Source: Bog-532 sp963742875
GTDB lineage: Bacteria; Actinomycetota; Actinomycetes; Streptosporangiales; Streptosporangiaceae
DNA: 64,000 nt
Direction of reading: 5' to 3'
NCBI GenBank assembly: GCA_963742875.1
Contig: CAVUNO010000011.1
Location: 62,001-126,000, forward strand
Of the stretch, positions 29,451 through 37,963 are shown piece by piece (the stretch's first letter is position 1; each line of letters begins with the position of its first letter). Position numbers and translations under genes: made by a program. The notes under the pieces are model-generated. The model ran no database searches. It worked only from the letters and a program-made list of their open reading frames with translations, and had not been told where the DNA came from.

Positions 29451-30446
29451 ATGAAGGTTCTCATCGCGGGGGGTGCCGGGTTCATCGGCAGCACAATCGC
29501 TTCGGCGTGCGTGGACGCGGGCATCAGCCCCGTGATCGTCGACAACCTGAGCACGGGCCGCCGGGAGTTCACGGCCGGCCGCGCTTTCTACCAGGGCGAC
29601 ATCGCCGACGGGGCCGTGATCGACCGGGTCTTCGCCGACCATCCTGACATCGGCGCGGCCGTCCAGTGCGCGGCGCTGATCGTAGTCCCTGATTCGGTCG
29701 CCGACCCGGTGGGCTATTACCGGGCGAACGTGGCCAAGAGCCTGGAGTTTGTCGCGCACCTGCTGCGCAACGGATGCGGGCGCATGATCTTCAGCTCCTC
29801 CGCCGCCATCTACCGCCCGGGTGCCGATCTGACCGTCGACGAGGACTCTCCGCTCGACCCGCAGAGTCCCTACGCACGTACCAAGGCGGTGTGCGAGGAG
29901 ATGTTCGCCGACATCGCCAAGACTCAGCCCATCCGGGTGTTGTCGCTACGGTATTTCAACCCGATCGGCGCGGATCCCAAACTGCGGACCGGCTTGCAGC
30001 TCCGGCGGCCCACCCACGCGCTGGGCAAGATGATCCAGGCTTATGAGGAAGGCGTCCCCTTCCAGATCACCGGCACCGACTACCCGACCCGGGACGGCTC
30101 GGGCATCCGGGACTACATTCACGTCTGGGACCTGGCGACCGCGCATCTGGCGGCGCTGGAGCGTTTCGACGCGCTGCTCGCGGGCACGGACACGTCCAGT
30201 GTGATCAATCTCGGCACCGGAACGGGGACCACCGTACGCGAACTGGTGGACGCCTTCAACAGTGTGGCGGACCGGCAGATCGAGGTCACCGAAACAGGCC
30301 GGCGCCCAGGTGACGTCGCGGGCACCTATACCCGCAGCGACCGCGCAAAGCGGTATCTGAGCTGGCAGCCGCGGTACTCGATCGCGGATGGCATCCGCCA
30401 CTCGCTGGACTGGTCCGCCAGCCGGGATGAGATCCTGTCCGTATGA
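29451..30446 (+). CDS. galE: UDP-glucose 4-epimerase
   Basis: A 331-residue extended short-chain dehydrogenase. The NAD-binding motif is VLIAGGAGFIGS (GGxGFIG). The active site SSSAAIY is followed by the catalytic YxxxK in SPYARTKAVCEEM. FNPIGAD, SGIRDYIHVWDLA and INLGTGTGTTVREL are GalE landmarks. It makes UDP-galactose from UDP-glucose, a precursor for the polysaccharide genes to the right. The start ATG 29451 fits the family N-terminus; codons upstream do not. It is divergent from eno. Confidence 0.94.
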   Translation: MKVLIAGGAGFIGSTIASACVDAGISPVIVDNLSTGRREFTAGRAFYQGDIADGAVIDRVFADHPDIGAAVQCAALIVVPDSVADPVGYYRANVAKSLEFVAHLLRNGCGRMIFSSSAAIYRPGADLTVDEDSPLDPQSPYARTKAVCEEMFADIAKTQPIRVLSLRYFNPIGADPKLRTGLQLRRPTHALGKMIQAYEEGVPFQITGTDYPTRDGSGIRDYIHVWDLATAHLAALERFDALLAGTDTSSVINLGTGTGTTVRELVDAFNSVADRQIEVTETGRRPGDVAGTYTRSDRAKRYLSWQPRYSIADGIRHSLDWSASRDEILSV

Positions 30447-30559
30447 GCGCCATTCCGCGCGTTATCCCCGTGTGCTGAGGCCATGGCAGGCGAAGGTGGC
30501 TGAACGTAACCAGATGGCCTGTTTGGATGGGGGCAGGGGGACGGGGCTGGCCGATGGCC

Positions 30560-30998
30560 GACCCGCTGGGCCACTACCCAGCCGCCCAGCGGTGCCTATG
30601 ACGTCGCCTACGACATCTAGTTCAACCACACGCCAGCGACATCCGGAACGCCCGACGGCGGGGAACTCATGATCTGGCTCGCGCACCGCGGCAGCGCTAG
30701 CGTGGCACCATCCGGCTCCCCTGTCGCTCACGTCACCATAGACGGCTACGCTTACACCATCTGGGTCGGGCCTGGAAATCCAGGTCGCGGACCGCAGTTC
30801 AGCCAGATCACCTACGTGATGGACCGCGCGGCCACAGCGGTCCGCGACTTTGATATTGGCCGCGTCGCCGCCGACGCAGCCCGGCGCGGATTCCTCGCCG
30901 ACACCTCATACCTTGTGAACGTCCAGGCCGGCTTCGAGCTATGGCGTGGCGGTAGCGGCCTGGAGACGAACTCGTTCGCTCTCAGCATCGGGAGATGA
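30560..30998 (+). pseudogene. GH12 cellulase-like remnant with TGG-to-TAG nonsense
   Basis: The plus frame ending at TGA 30996-30998 reads as the C-terminal half of a family 12 glycoside hydrolase: PPSGAYDVAYDI, stop, FNHTPATSGTPDGGELMIWL, then YTIWVGPGNPG and the tail VNVQAGFELWRGGSGLETNS. GH12 enzymes have AYDIWFN at the stop position, so TAG at about 30621 replaces a conserved Trp. No signal peptide or N-terminal half is present. A cut-down protein from ATG 30669 is possible but unlikely to be active. Confidence 0.75.
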
Positions 30999-31008
30999 AG
31001 GGCGCCTG

Positions 31009-31860
31009 TCACATAGCGGGGCGCCCTTGCTGCGGATCCCCGCCGATGGCAGGTACCACCCGCCGCAGCTCTCGCCAGACGACCCGCTTTGCCGCCGCCG
31101 CCCGCCGCCCGCCGGGAGTCGGCCGGGCATCGAGCAAGCGGGCCAGCCCGGCGACGCCGATGCCGGCGTTAACGGTCAGCCGGGGCATCGTCAGCAGATC
31201 ATCAATGGGCTCCGTCATCAGCTCGGCCACCGCGAAGGCGTAGCGGAACCCGGCGGCGGCAACGGCGGCCCGGGCCGCACGGTTCCAGTAGCCGAACGGG
31301 TAGGCGAACCCTTCCACCGCCAGCCCGAGCCTGTCCTCCAGCAGGCCCCGAGAGCGGATGACCTCGTCCCTTACGACCCGGGCGGACACGCGATCAAGCT
31401 GCGGGTGTGTGTGGCTGTGGGCCGCCACCTCGACACCCTCAGCGGCGATGTCGCGCAGCGCCTGCCACGACAGCACCGCACGGTCCCCCTCGCAGCCGGG
31501 ACCGAGAAAGCGAGCGGTAGCGCCCACATACGCGGTGGGGACATACAGCGTCGAACGGAACTCATGGTGCCGAAGAACCGGCATCGCCGTGGTGTAGAAG
31601 TCGGTGTAGGCGTCGTCAAAGGTCAGCACGACCGGCCGCGGAGGTAGCCGATGGCCAGACCGGCTGGCCGCGAGGTCCGCGGCGGTCACGGGCTGGTATC
31701 CCTCGGCGGCCAGGTAATCCATCTGCGCCGCGAATTCATCCGGGCCGACGGCGAAGCGCCTGAATCCGGGGGTCGCGCCGCTCGCGATGCTGTGATACAT
31801 GAGGGCAGGTACCTCGCCCGCGACAGACTTCGTGCTCTGGCCCGCCAGATGCGTGCTCAT
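31009..31860 (-). CDS. Polysaccharide deacetylase (NodB homology), copy 1
   Basis: A 283-residue carbohydrate esterase family 4 type protein. ALMYHSI and TFDDAYTDF (metal Asp pair) are followed by the second metal motif HSHTHPQ, then YPFGYWNRAARAAVAAAG. It removes acetyl groups from GlcNAc-like sugars in surface polymers. No signal peptide is obvious, so it may work on the cytoplasmic side or on lipid-linked precursors. It is closely similar over its whole length to the protein at 42938-43786. It is the last gene of the island on the minus strand. Confidence 0.9.
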   Translation of the reverse strand: MSTHLAGQSTKSVAGEVPALMYHSIASGATPGFRRFAVGPDEFAAQMDYLAAEGYQPVTAADLAASRSGHRLPPRPVVLTFDDAYTDFYTTAMPVLRHHEFRSTLYVPTAYVGATARFLGPGCEGDRAVLSWQALRDIAAEGVEVAAHSHTHPQLDRVSARVVRDEVIRSRGLLEDRLGLAVEGFAYPFGYWNRAARAAVAAAGFRYAFAVAELMTEPIDDLLTMPRLTVNAGIGVAGLARLLDARPTPGGRRAAAAKRVVWRELRRVVPAIGGDPQQGRPAM

Positions 31861-32000
31861 TGCCCTACCTCCTTGCCCTACCTCCGGTGCGGTGAGCCGG
31901 GCCTGCTTTCGGATACTCCTAACCTAGGCCACTGGCCGACGAGCAGGGCACGGCGCTGCCAGCGCTTGAACCTTGGCGGAAGGCCGTGGCGCCACTGCGC
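31861..32000 (-). pseudogene. Remnant of a GT2 C-terminus upstream of deacetylase copy 1
   Basis: The DNA before the deacetylase matches the tail of the GT2 gene at 43783-45129: CGCTGGCAGCGCCG, then AAGCAGGCCCGGCTC, then CACCGGAGGTAGGGCAA. A one-base deletion and an in-frame TAG break it. Upstream homology is lost near 32000. It shows that the deacetylase and the end of its upstream neighbour were copied together. Confidence 0.75.
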
Positions 32001-32245
32001 CCAATAAAGAGACGCGCGGATCAATGCAGAGGTTGACGGTGATCCGCTGGTATCTGCTGCTGTCAACAAAGGCAGCCAACCTGAGGCAGGAATCGGAAAA
32101 TTAACGCAGTATCGACGGATGGCCGGAGGGAGGCGGAGATGGCGGCGAGGCTGCTCCAGGCGTCGTTGCCGTGGCTGCCGGGGGTGCCCCGGACCTTCCG
32201 GACTGCGGATCCTCCAGAATTCTCAGCCGAAGGGACGGGATCAAT

Positions 32246-32382
32246 TGCCAGGGAAATATAAGACCTATACGCCGGAGTTCCGCCAGGAGGCGGCCCGGAT
32301 GGTGGTGGAGACGTCGCGGCCTATCGCGGATGTGGCCCGGGAGATTAATGTCAGCGAGACCAGCTTGGGGAACTGCGTGGCT
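32246..32382 (+). pseudogene. IS3-family OrfA fragment
   Basis: TTG 32246 opens a frame reading GKYKTYTPEFRQEAARMVVE, then SRPIADVAREINVSETSLGN. This is the helix-turn-helix start of IS3-type OrfA transposase subunits. The frame then leaves homology and ends at TGA 32422. No OrfB or inverted repeats are seen. Confidence 0.75.
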
Positions 32383-32418
32383 GTCCTGCCTGGGCCATCC
32401 GGATGGCCTCGGCACCAC

Positions 32419-33282
32419 TTATGAATAACCCTCCGGGTCGCTGCTTTGATATCGGGTTAGATCCAGAAGTACACCCAAATCATAGTTTACTTTCCTGGGC
32501 CTATACTTGCCTATACCGTTTCCGGGCGTAAAAGTGAGTTCTCCGAAATAAACCTTGCCCCTCACGCAGTAAAAATCTGCCCGCACGAAAGGGAATGACC
32601 GAGTTAGTTTTTCTGCCACGCTAAGCAATTCTTCCAAGCAATCCGGACGCGCAGGTGCCTTTGTTGAGTTTGGGCGGGGGCCTTTTATGTGCAGCCTATT
32701 CCATTGCAAGTCGAAAAAGTCCATTCGTTGATCACCCTGCCGATCTGATATCACTTGGATGATGGTAGGCCTGCCATCAAAGCAGAATACCTTGTAGTCG
32801 ATCAGTGTACCCGAATTATCTTCAAGATACTCTTCGCAAATAATTCTTGGCTTGCAAAGCCTATATTGCGGCTCCCTCATAATGGCATAGAACTTCTCCC
32901 CGAGCCATTTGTCGACCAGTACCTTAAGTTTTGCCCAGTCAAGTTCTGTCTTATCTCTGCAGATAAAGTTGTATCCGCAGCCATGTGTGGCTTTGAGGGC
33001 GAATCGCTCTGGTAGTTTGGCAAAAGGGATGTCCTCGAATCTATCCCATACGCCTACTATTGGGACAAGATACTGCGGCCCTACCGTTTGCCTAACGAAT
33101 TCTCTCGCCTCAACTTTATCGACATACTCGGCGTAACTCCCCAAATTCCCGTACAACTTCAACCATTGGATCTTTTCCCATAGCGTCTTTGGATTCTTTA
33201 GATGCAGAATTTTGCGCTCGTACCGCAAGAAATAGAGTCTTACAAAAAGCCGATCCGAGAAATGTCTTGTTAGCAAATTCAT
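32419..33282 (-). CDS. TupA-like ATP-grasp protein
   Basis: A 287-residue protein of the TupA-like ATP-grasp group. ATP-grasp proteins join carboxylates to amines; TupA is linked to teichuronopeptide synthesis. Landmarks are LKNPKTLWEKIQWLKLY at the start, FALKATHGCGYNFICRDK, ICEEYLEDNSGTLIDYKVFCF, and FVRADFYCVRGKVYFGELTFTPGNG with the metal-binding acidic residues. Its codons are far richer in A/T than the neighbours, so it was probably acquired from a lower-GC donor. It may decorate the polymer with amino acids. It lies next to IS3 debris. Confidence 0.88.
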   Translation of the reverse strand: MNLLTRHFSDRLFVRLYFLRYERKILHLKNPKTLWEKIQWLKLYGNLGSYAEYVDKVEAREFVRQTVGPQYLVPIVGVWDRFEDIPFAKLPERFALKATHGCGYNFICRDKTELDWAKLKVLVDKWLGEKFYAIMREPQYRLCKPRIICEEYLEDNSGTLIDYKVFCFDGRPTIIQVISDRQGDQRMDFFDLQWNRLHIKGPRPNSTKAPARPDCLEELLSVAEKLTRSFPFVRADFYCVRGKVYFGELTFTPGNGIGKYRPRKVNYDLGVLLDLTRYQSSDPEGYS

Positions 33283-33736
33283 ACCGCGTACACCTCCGCT
33301 TGCCTGGCGGCAAGTGTGTTCCAGCCATGCTCATCGAAATATTATAAGTGCTTCGTCCCGCTCGGCCATATCGAGCGCCGCGGCAACGTGGTCCGAAGCC
33401 GTGCGCGCAGACGACCGCGAGCATCGAATTCCACCTGCTCGAACGCCTGCTAGTTGCCTAAAAGCAAGGCCATTGGGGTGGCAGACCTCCCGCACGGCTT
33501 CGGCAAGCAGCGCCTGGCCGAGTTCGGCGTCGATGACGTTAAGCGGTGGGCCAGCAACTTGGTCACCTCATCCTAGGGTAAGCGGTCTCCAGTAGTAGTC
33601 CGCGCTCGGAAGGCCGTAGCAGCTGATGGACTTGGCTAGGCAAACGATGCCCGGCCTGATGCCGACGGCTCTCGAAGTTCAAGAACGGCCCGTGCGGCTG
33701 CAGCCCAGCGACATTCACCTATACAAACCTGACCAG
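33283..33736. other. Gene-free stretch between TupA-like gene and ugd
   Basis: No intact gene is seen. Short frames such as the plus-strand run ending RLAEFGVDDVKRWASNLVT (about 33478-33576) look like fragments, but I cannot assign them. The stretch is probably debris from past insertions. Confidence 0.4.
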
Positions 33737-35098
33737 CTACGCTCTCCCCATGCAATGAATGGACCATCCCGCAGACTCCCACGCTGCTGTATTAAGAACA
33801 CATCTGGCATCAATCACGCTGCGCTTCGAGACAACTTCAGCGAGTACTGACGGTTCGATAGCTCTATACTCAGCCCATTCGGTGAGGTGCAAAACCAGAT
33901 GTGCCCCCTCCGCGGCCTCGATAGCTGACTTTTTGTAATGCAAGTCGGGGTGCACCCGAGATGCATTTTGCATAGCTGCGGGATCGTGTACTGATACGAT
34001 GGCGCCTTCTGCGGCCAGCCGCGCGCATACCTCAAGGCTGGGAGAATCCCGAATGTCGTCGCTATTCGGTTTGAACGCTACGCCCAGGATAGCGATTCGC
34101 TTGCCTGCTAGTGAACCTCCGACCGCGTCTCGCGACATGTCGACGATCCGGACGCGACGGCTCTTGTTGATCTCGTCTACGTCACCCAAGAGACTGACCA
34201 GCGAGTCGACTCCCAAGCTCATAGCGGTTGCTCGGAACGCACGTATGTCCTTCGGCAGGCAACCGCCACCGAAACCCAGGCCGGGCGACATGGATCGACG
34301 GCCGATGCGCTCGTCGCAGGCCAGCGCCTCAGCGAGCTGCGTCACGTCGGCCCCCACAGCCTCACAGGCATCAGCTATTGCATTGATAAAGGAGATCTTG
34401 GTTGCCAGGAACGCGTTTGCTGACACTTTGACAAGTTCAGCCGTTTCTAGGTCCATAACCAGCCCAGGGATTCCGGCAGTCAGAGGCTTGTCATAGACCC
34501 GGCGCAGCATTGCCTCGGCCCAGTCCGACATAACGCCAAAGACAAAGCGGTCGGGACGCAGAGTGTCTTGGACCGCAAACCCCTCACGCAAGAACTCCGG
34601 GTTCCACGCCAGATCAACCTGGGTTCCTGCTGGTGACGCCGCCCGGATCCTGGTCAGGACCTTCCGGGCCGTGCCGACTGGAACCGTGGACTTCCCCGCG
34701 ACCAGGCACCGAGACCGCAGATACGGGGCAAGCGCGTCCGCGGCGGCAGTCACATAGGTCAGGTCGGCTGCACCGTCAGTTGCCTCGGGCGTTCCGACGC
34801 ACAGGAAGTGCAAGTCACCGAAGTCGGCTATTTCCGCGTATGAGGTGGTGAAACGCAGTCTGCCCGCCTCCAGGCCCTTGCGGAGCAGCGGTTCCAAACC
34901 GGGCTCAAAGAAAGGCACCTCGCCCGCGGATGCTTTCTCGACCCGTTCACGGTCCACATCAATCGCCAGGACCTCGTGTCCAAGGTCCGCCATGCAGACG
35001 GCATGAGTCAGGCCGAGATACCCAATTCCTATCACCGTCAGTCGCAAACGTGGTGCCGTCGCTGTACGGTAGCCAAGATTACGTTCGGTCTCCTGCAT
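33737..35098 (-). CDS. UDP-glucose/GDP-mannose dehydrogenase family protein
   Basis: A nucleotide-sugar 6-dehydrogenase making a uronic acid donor, most likely UDP-glucuronate. The N-terminal NAD motif is LTVIGIGYLGLTHAVCMADLGHEV. VGTP and AGKSTVPVGTARKV follow. The active-site Cys is in SPGLGFGGGCLPKDIRAF. The C-terminal UDP-binding domain has ILGVAFKPNSDDIRDSPS. The ATG 35098 start is preceded by GGGAGG. Length is about 453, a little above the usual 430-440. It fits the polysaccharide island. The long upstream open frame is not used. Confidence 0.93.
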   Translation of the reverse strand: MQETERNLGYRTATAPRLRLTVIGIGYLGLTHAVCMADLGHEVLAIDVDRERVEKASAGEVPFFEPGLEPLLRKGLEAGRLRFTTSYAEIADFGDLHFLCVGTPEATDGAADLTYVTAAADALAPYLRSRCLVAGKSTVPVGTARKVLTRIRAASPAGTQVDLAWNPEFLREGFAVQDTLRPDRFVFGVMSDWAEAMLRRVYDKPLTAGIPGLVMDLETAELVKVSANAFLATKISFINAIADACEAVGADVTQLAEALACDERIGRRSMSPGLGFGGGCLPKDIRAFRATAMSLGVDSLVSLLGDVDEINKSRRVRIVDMSRDAVGGSLAGKRIAILGVAFKPNSDDIRDSPSLEVCARLAAEGAIVSVHDPAAMQNASRVHPDLHYKKSAIEAAEGAHLVLHLTEWAEYRAIEPSVLAEVVSKRSVIDARCVLNTAAWESAGWSIHCMGRA

Positions 35099-35389
35099 CC
35101 AGTTATCCCTCCCCTGAGTACGCGTACCGGGCACACCATGCAGCAGTTGCCCCTACATCGCCGCAGCCGTGAGGCCTCGAACGTGGATAAGGCAGACAAC
35201 CTACCGGAACGGCTCTGCCTCGGCCCCCGACCTTAGTGGGCATCACCTTGTAGCGTTGACACATGGCTGTCTTCCTTCCCTGGCGCCCCGTCCACGACGC
35301 GTAGTGGGGCCCGAAGACCCACTCGCGGACGAAAGCGCAGAAAACAGTGGACTGCGATCCACCCCATGGTGACCGGCGGGACGCGACCG

Positions 35390-35535
35390 CTGAGGGTACG
35401 GCCCCTGGGTATCTGGTGTCGATGGCGCGGGCCGGGCTGCACCGCGGCGAACTGTATGGTTTGCGCCCGTGCACGCGAGCGGACACGACATCAACCGCGG
35501 CGGTGGCCGCATCGGCGAGAGGGATGGCAGGATAG
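35390..35535 (+). pseudogene. Tyrosine recombinase scrap
   Basis: The plus frame reads GYLVSMARAGLHRGELYGLR, resembling box I of phage-type integrases (leucine-rich, then GLRRGELLGLR), then loses similarity and stops at 35533-35535. The 35099-35655 gap holds no other recognisable gene. Confidence 0.4.
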
Positions 35536-35655
35536 CCAGGCATCGGGGTCTCCCCTTGAACGGGCGGTCGTTGGCCATCTGATCTAGCCGGGCCCTGCGC
35601 CTGCCGCCAAACTGTGATCTTCCGGGCCGCCCCGCACCCCCGGACACGACAGACC

Positions 35656-36693
35656 TCACCTCAGCCCAGGCTCGTGATCTCGGCATGTGAGAACGTCGGC
35701 GCCCTGGCCTTTCACATGGCGGTCGAGGATGTCGAGCACCTCGGAATCGCGGGTGGCGTCGAACTTGCGGGCCCAGTGGGCGCCACTGGCCAGCATCGCG
35801 TCCAGGTCAGCGATTCCGAGGGTTTTGGGATGGTTGTTACGGCTCTTGGAAAAATCGATGTAACGCTTTCCATCGGGTACCAAGCGGAATTCGCCGGAGT
35901 TGACCAGCACGGTCTGCAGGAATACCTCATTCGGTGCCGGCATGGTTCGGAAGAACGCGATAACGTCGGGGTTGTCGCGGGCGAAGTCGCGCGCGTAGCG
36001 CACACAGGGCGCGGAAAGGCTGCAGAAGAACGATCCGCCGTAGCAGATGAAGTCGTCGGTGAAAATGGTGTTCCGTCGGCGGGTGGCGATCGTGGAATAG
36101 GCAAGGCTCACCCGCACCCAGGGCTGTACCAGGTTGAGCATCATCACCGGGCGCAGCCAGCGCTGCTTGGCCGGCGTGGGCCGACCAATCCACCGGTGCT
36201 GGTACTCAAAGCGCATCGCGGTGTCGAAGGGGTTGCACAACCGGAACTGCGGGCCTGCGCCCCAGTCGGCGTCCGGCGGGGTTCGGTCGGGGAAGACTGG
36301 CGCGTACTGCAGGTACCCGTCGACGTTGCTGTCGGCGAGAACACGTTCTATGTCGGCGATCGGGCGCAGCGGATAATCCTGCCCTGTCAGGTTCTCCAGC
36401 CAATCGAACTCCACGCCGTGCGCGTCCAACCAGTCGACGGCCGCGAGGTACGGGTCGAGATGGGAGAAATTGCCGTAGCCGCCCGGCCCTATGAACACAT
36501 GCACCCCGGACAGCGATTCCAGCCGGGGAATGTCCAGGGGTGGTCCAGCGGCGTCGTGGCTGATCAGCACTACGCTGTCCGGGCTGTCTTCCTTGATGAT
36601 CTCGACCAAGCGGGCGACCTGCGCGGGCCTGGTGTGGGTCTGCATGTAGTAGCACACCCGGATCGGCCGGGAGCGGGTCGAACGCTCATTCAT
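35656..36693 (-). CDS. Core-2/I-branching-like beta-GlcNAc transferase (GT14-type)
   Basis: A 345-residue glycosyltransferase. VCYYMQTHTRPAQVARLVE at the start, FDWLENLTGQDYPLRPIADI and the later PAPNEVFLQTVLVNSGEF match the bacterial core-2/I-branching family (GT14). It would add a GlcNAc or xylose branch to a glycan. No membrane segment is seen. The canonical AGGAGG sits just before ATG 36693. Directly upstream is a truncated GT2 5' end inside a duplicated segment. The acceptor is unknown, but the polysaccharide island context is clear. Confidence 0.88.
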   Translation of the reverse strand: MNERSTRSRPIRVCYYMQTHTRPAQVARLVEIIKEDSPDSVVLISHDAAGPPLDIPRLESLSGVHVFIGPGGYGNFSHLDPYLAAVDWLDAHGVEFDWLENLTGQDYPLRPIADIERVLADSNVDGYLQYAPVFPDRTPPDADWGAGPQFRLCNPFDTAMRFEYQHRWIGRPTPAKQRWLRPVMMLNLVQPWVRVSLAYSTIATRRRNTIFTDDFICYGGSFFCSLSAPCVRYARDFARDNPDVIAFFRTMPAPNEVFLQTVLVNSGEFRLVPDGKRYIDFSKSRNNHPKTLGIADLDAMLASGAHWARKFDATRDSEVLDILDRHVKGQGADVLTCRDHEPGLR

Positions 36694-36735
36694 GAATTCC
36701 TCCTGATAGTTGCCACGGCCGGGATCGCAGGCAGG

Positions 36736-37079
36736 ACGTGCGGGAGGTTACGCGCCTCGTTCAGCGCCGGAACGACAACCGACACCCGCTGCGGGGGACG
36801 TCAACACGGGCCCGAACCGCCATAAGCTCCCTCCGATCGCTGTCCGGCTCGGCAGCAGCGATCCCTACCGGCGGCACGGCCGCCGGCCGAACTCGCTGAT
36901 CGCCCGAAATCATCCTCATTGTCACTATGTGTGTGACGCCCAAAGCCCGTACGGGGAGTACCGCTACGCGCAGAAAATTCTTCGGGTTCATCGCACTGGA
37001 CGGCTGAGGCCGCGACGTCTGCGGCGCTCATCGTGGCTGGTGGCCGACGCGGAACGGCGCGTGGCAGGTGAGGATCACG
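36736..37079. repeat. Long duplicated segment, copy A (with GT2 5' end)
   Basis: About 344 bp closely match 39812-40153. On the minus strand it holds a GGAGGGAG ribosome site and the GT2 N-terminus MAVRARVDVPR. A small deletion relative to copy B then breaks the frame (CCCCGCAGCGGG versus CCCCCGGCCGCGGG). The region upstream of the GT2 start also matches, so the promoter or leader was copied too. Confidence 0.88.
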
Positions 37080-37149
37080 CTCTGGCACGTCGAGGACGTG
37101 CGGACCACCTGCACCTGCCAAAACTCCACGCCACGCTGGAAGGGGTGTG

Positions 37150-37960
37150 TGTGACAGATTTGCAGCCAGGCTGGGCGATGTCGACTGGCGGGCCGGTGAG
37201 CTGGTCATCCGCGGCAAGGGCAGGCGCTGCGCGAGGGGACGATCCGGGACAAGGTCGCGGCGCTGAAAAGAACAACGGCAGCGGCCCGCCGGGGTGGACG
37301 CCCCACTAGCCCAGGCACAGCCATGCTTCGGCCTTGCTGCTGGCCGGGACGCCGGAGTGGGTGGTGTCGTGCCGTCCGGCTCAGCCACACCCACCGCTTC
37401 CGTCACACCAGGCTGACCCGCCTTGCCGAGCTCGGACTGCGCGTCCACGTCCTGCAGCGCTATGCCGGGCAAACACGCCAGCCCGACGATGACCATGCAC
37501 TACATCGCCCCGCGGGAAGAACATGCCGAGCAGCCGTTCCTGGCCACCGTCAAGCTGCGGGCCGACGGCACCCGGGTGCAGTTCTCCCGCGAGGACCACG
37601 ACAGCATGCACGTGTTCGACCGTGCCGACCGGATCTTGCCCAACGGCTGGTGCCTGCTGCCGCCCCTGCAGACCTGCGGCAAGGGGAACGCGTGCTGACC
37701 TGCTCAGTCTTCGTCACCGACCAGACCCACCAGCAAGAGCTGGAACGCCAGCTCGCCGACACCGCCGCCCTGATCGAGCGGGCCTCGGCCGGCTTCGCCC
37801 AGCGGCACGGCCGCCCCGTGCCCGCCGATAACGTCTGGCTCGCCCAGCGCCAGGCCGAGCATGCCGCGCTCACCCGGGTTCTCGCGGCCATGCAGGCCGC
37901 ACCAGGCCGAGCGGTCCAAGGCGCCGGATGCGGCGCCGCGCCGGCTGGCCCCAGCAGAGG
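37150..37960 (+). pseudogene. Decayed tyrosine recombinase/integrase
   Basis: Pieces in changing frames make a site-specific integrase: LGDVDWRAGELVIRGKGR (about 37166-37220), then THRFRHTRLTRLAELGL with the catalytic HxxR box II and VHVLQRYAG. Next is SPTMTMHYIAPREEHAEQPF in another frame, with the Tyr nucleophile region. A Cys-rich tail WCLLPPLQTCGKGNAC follows, then TCSVFVTDQTHQQELERQLA back in the first frame. At least two frameshifts occur, near 37470 and 37695. The N-terminal domain is missing. It is convergent with the flippase gene. Confidence 0.82.
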
Positions 37961-37963
37961 CGG

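Noticed and set aside
27889..29454. 521-codon plus-strand frame opposite eno
   Set aside because: It is an antisense shadow of a highly biased gene, with no domain signals.
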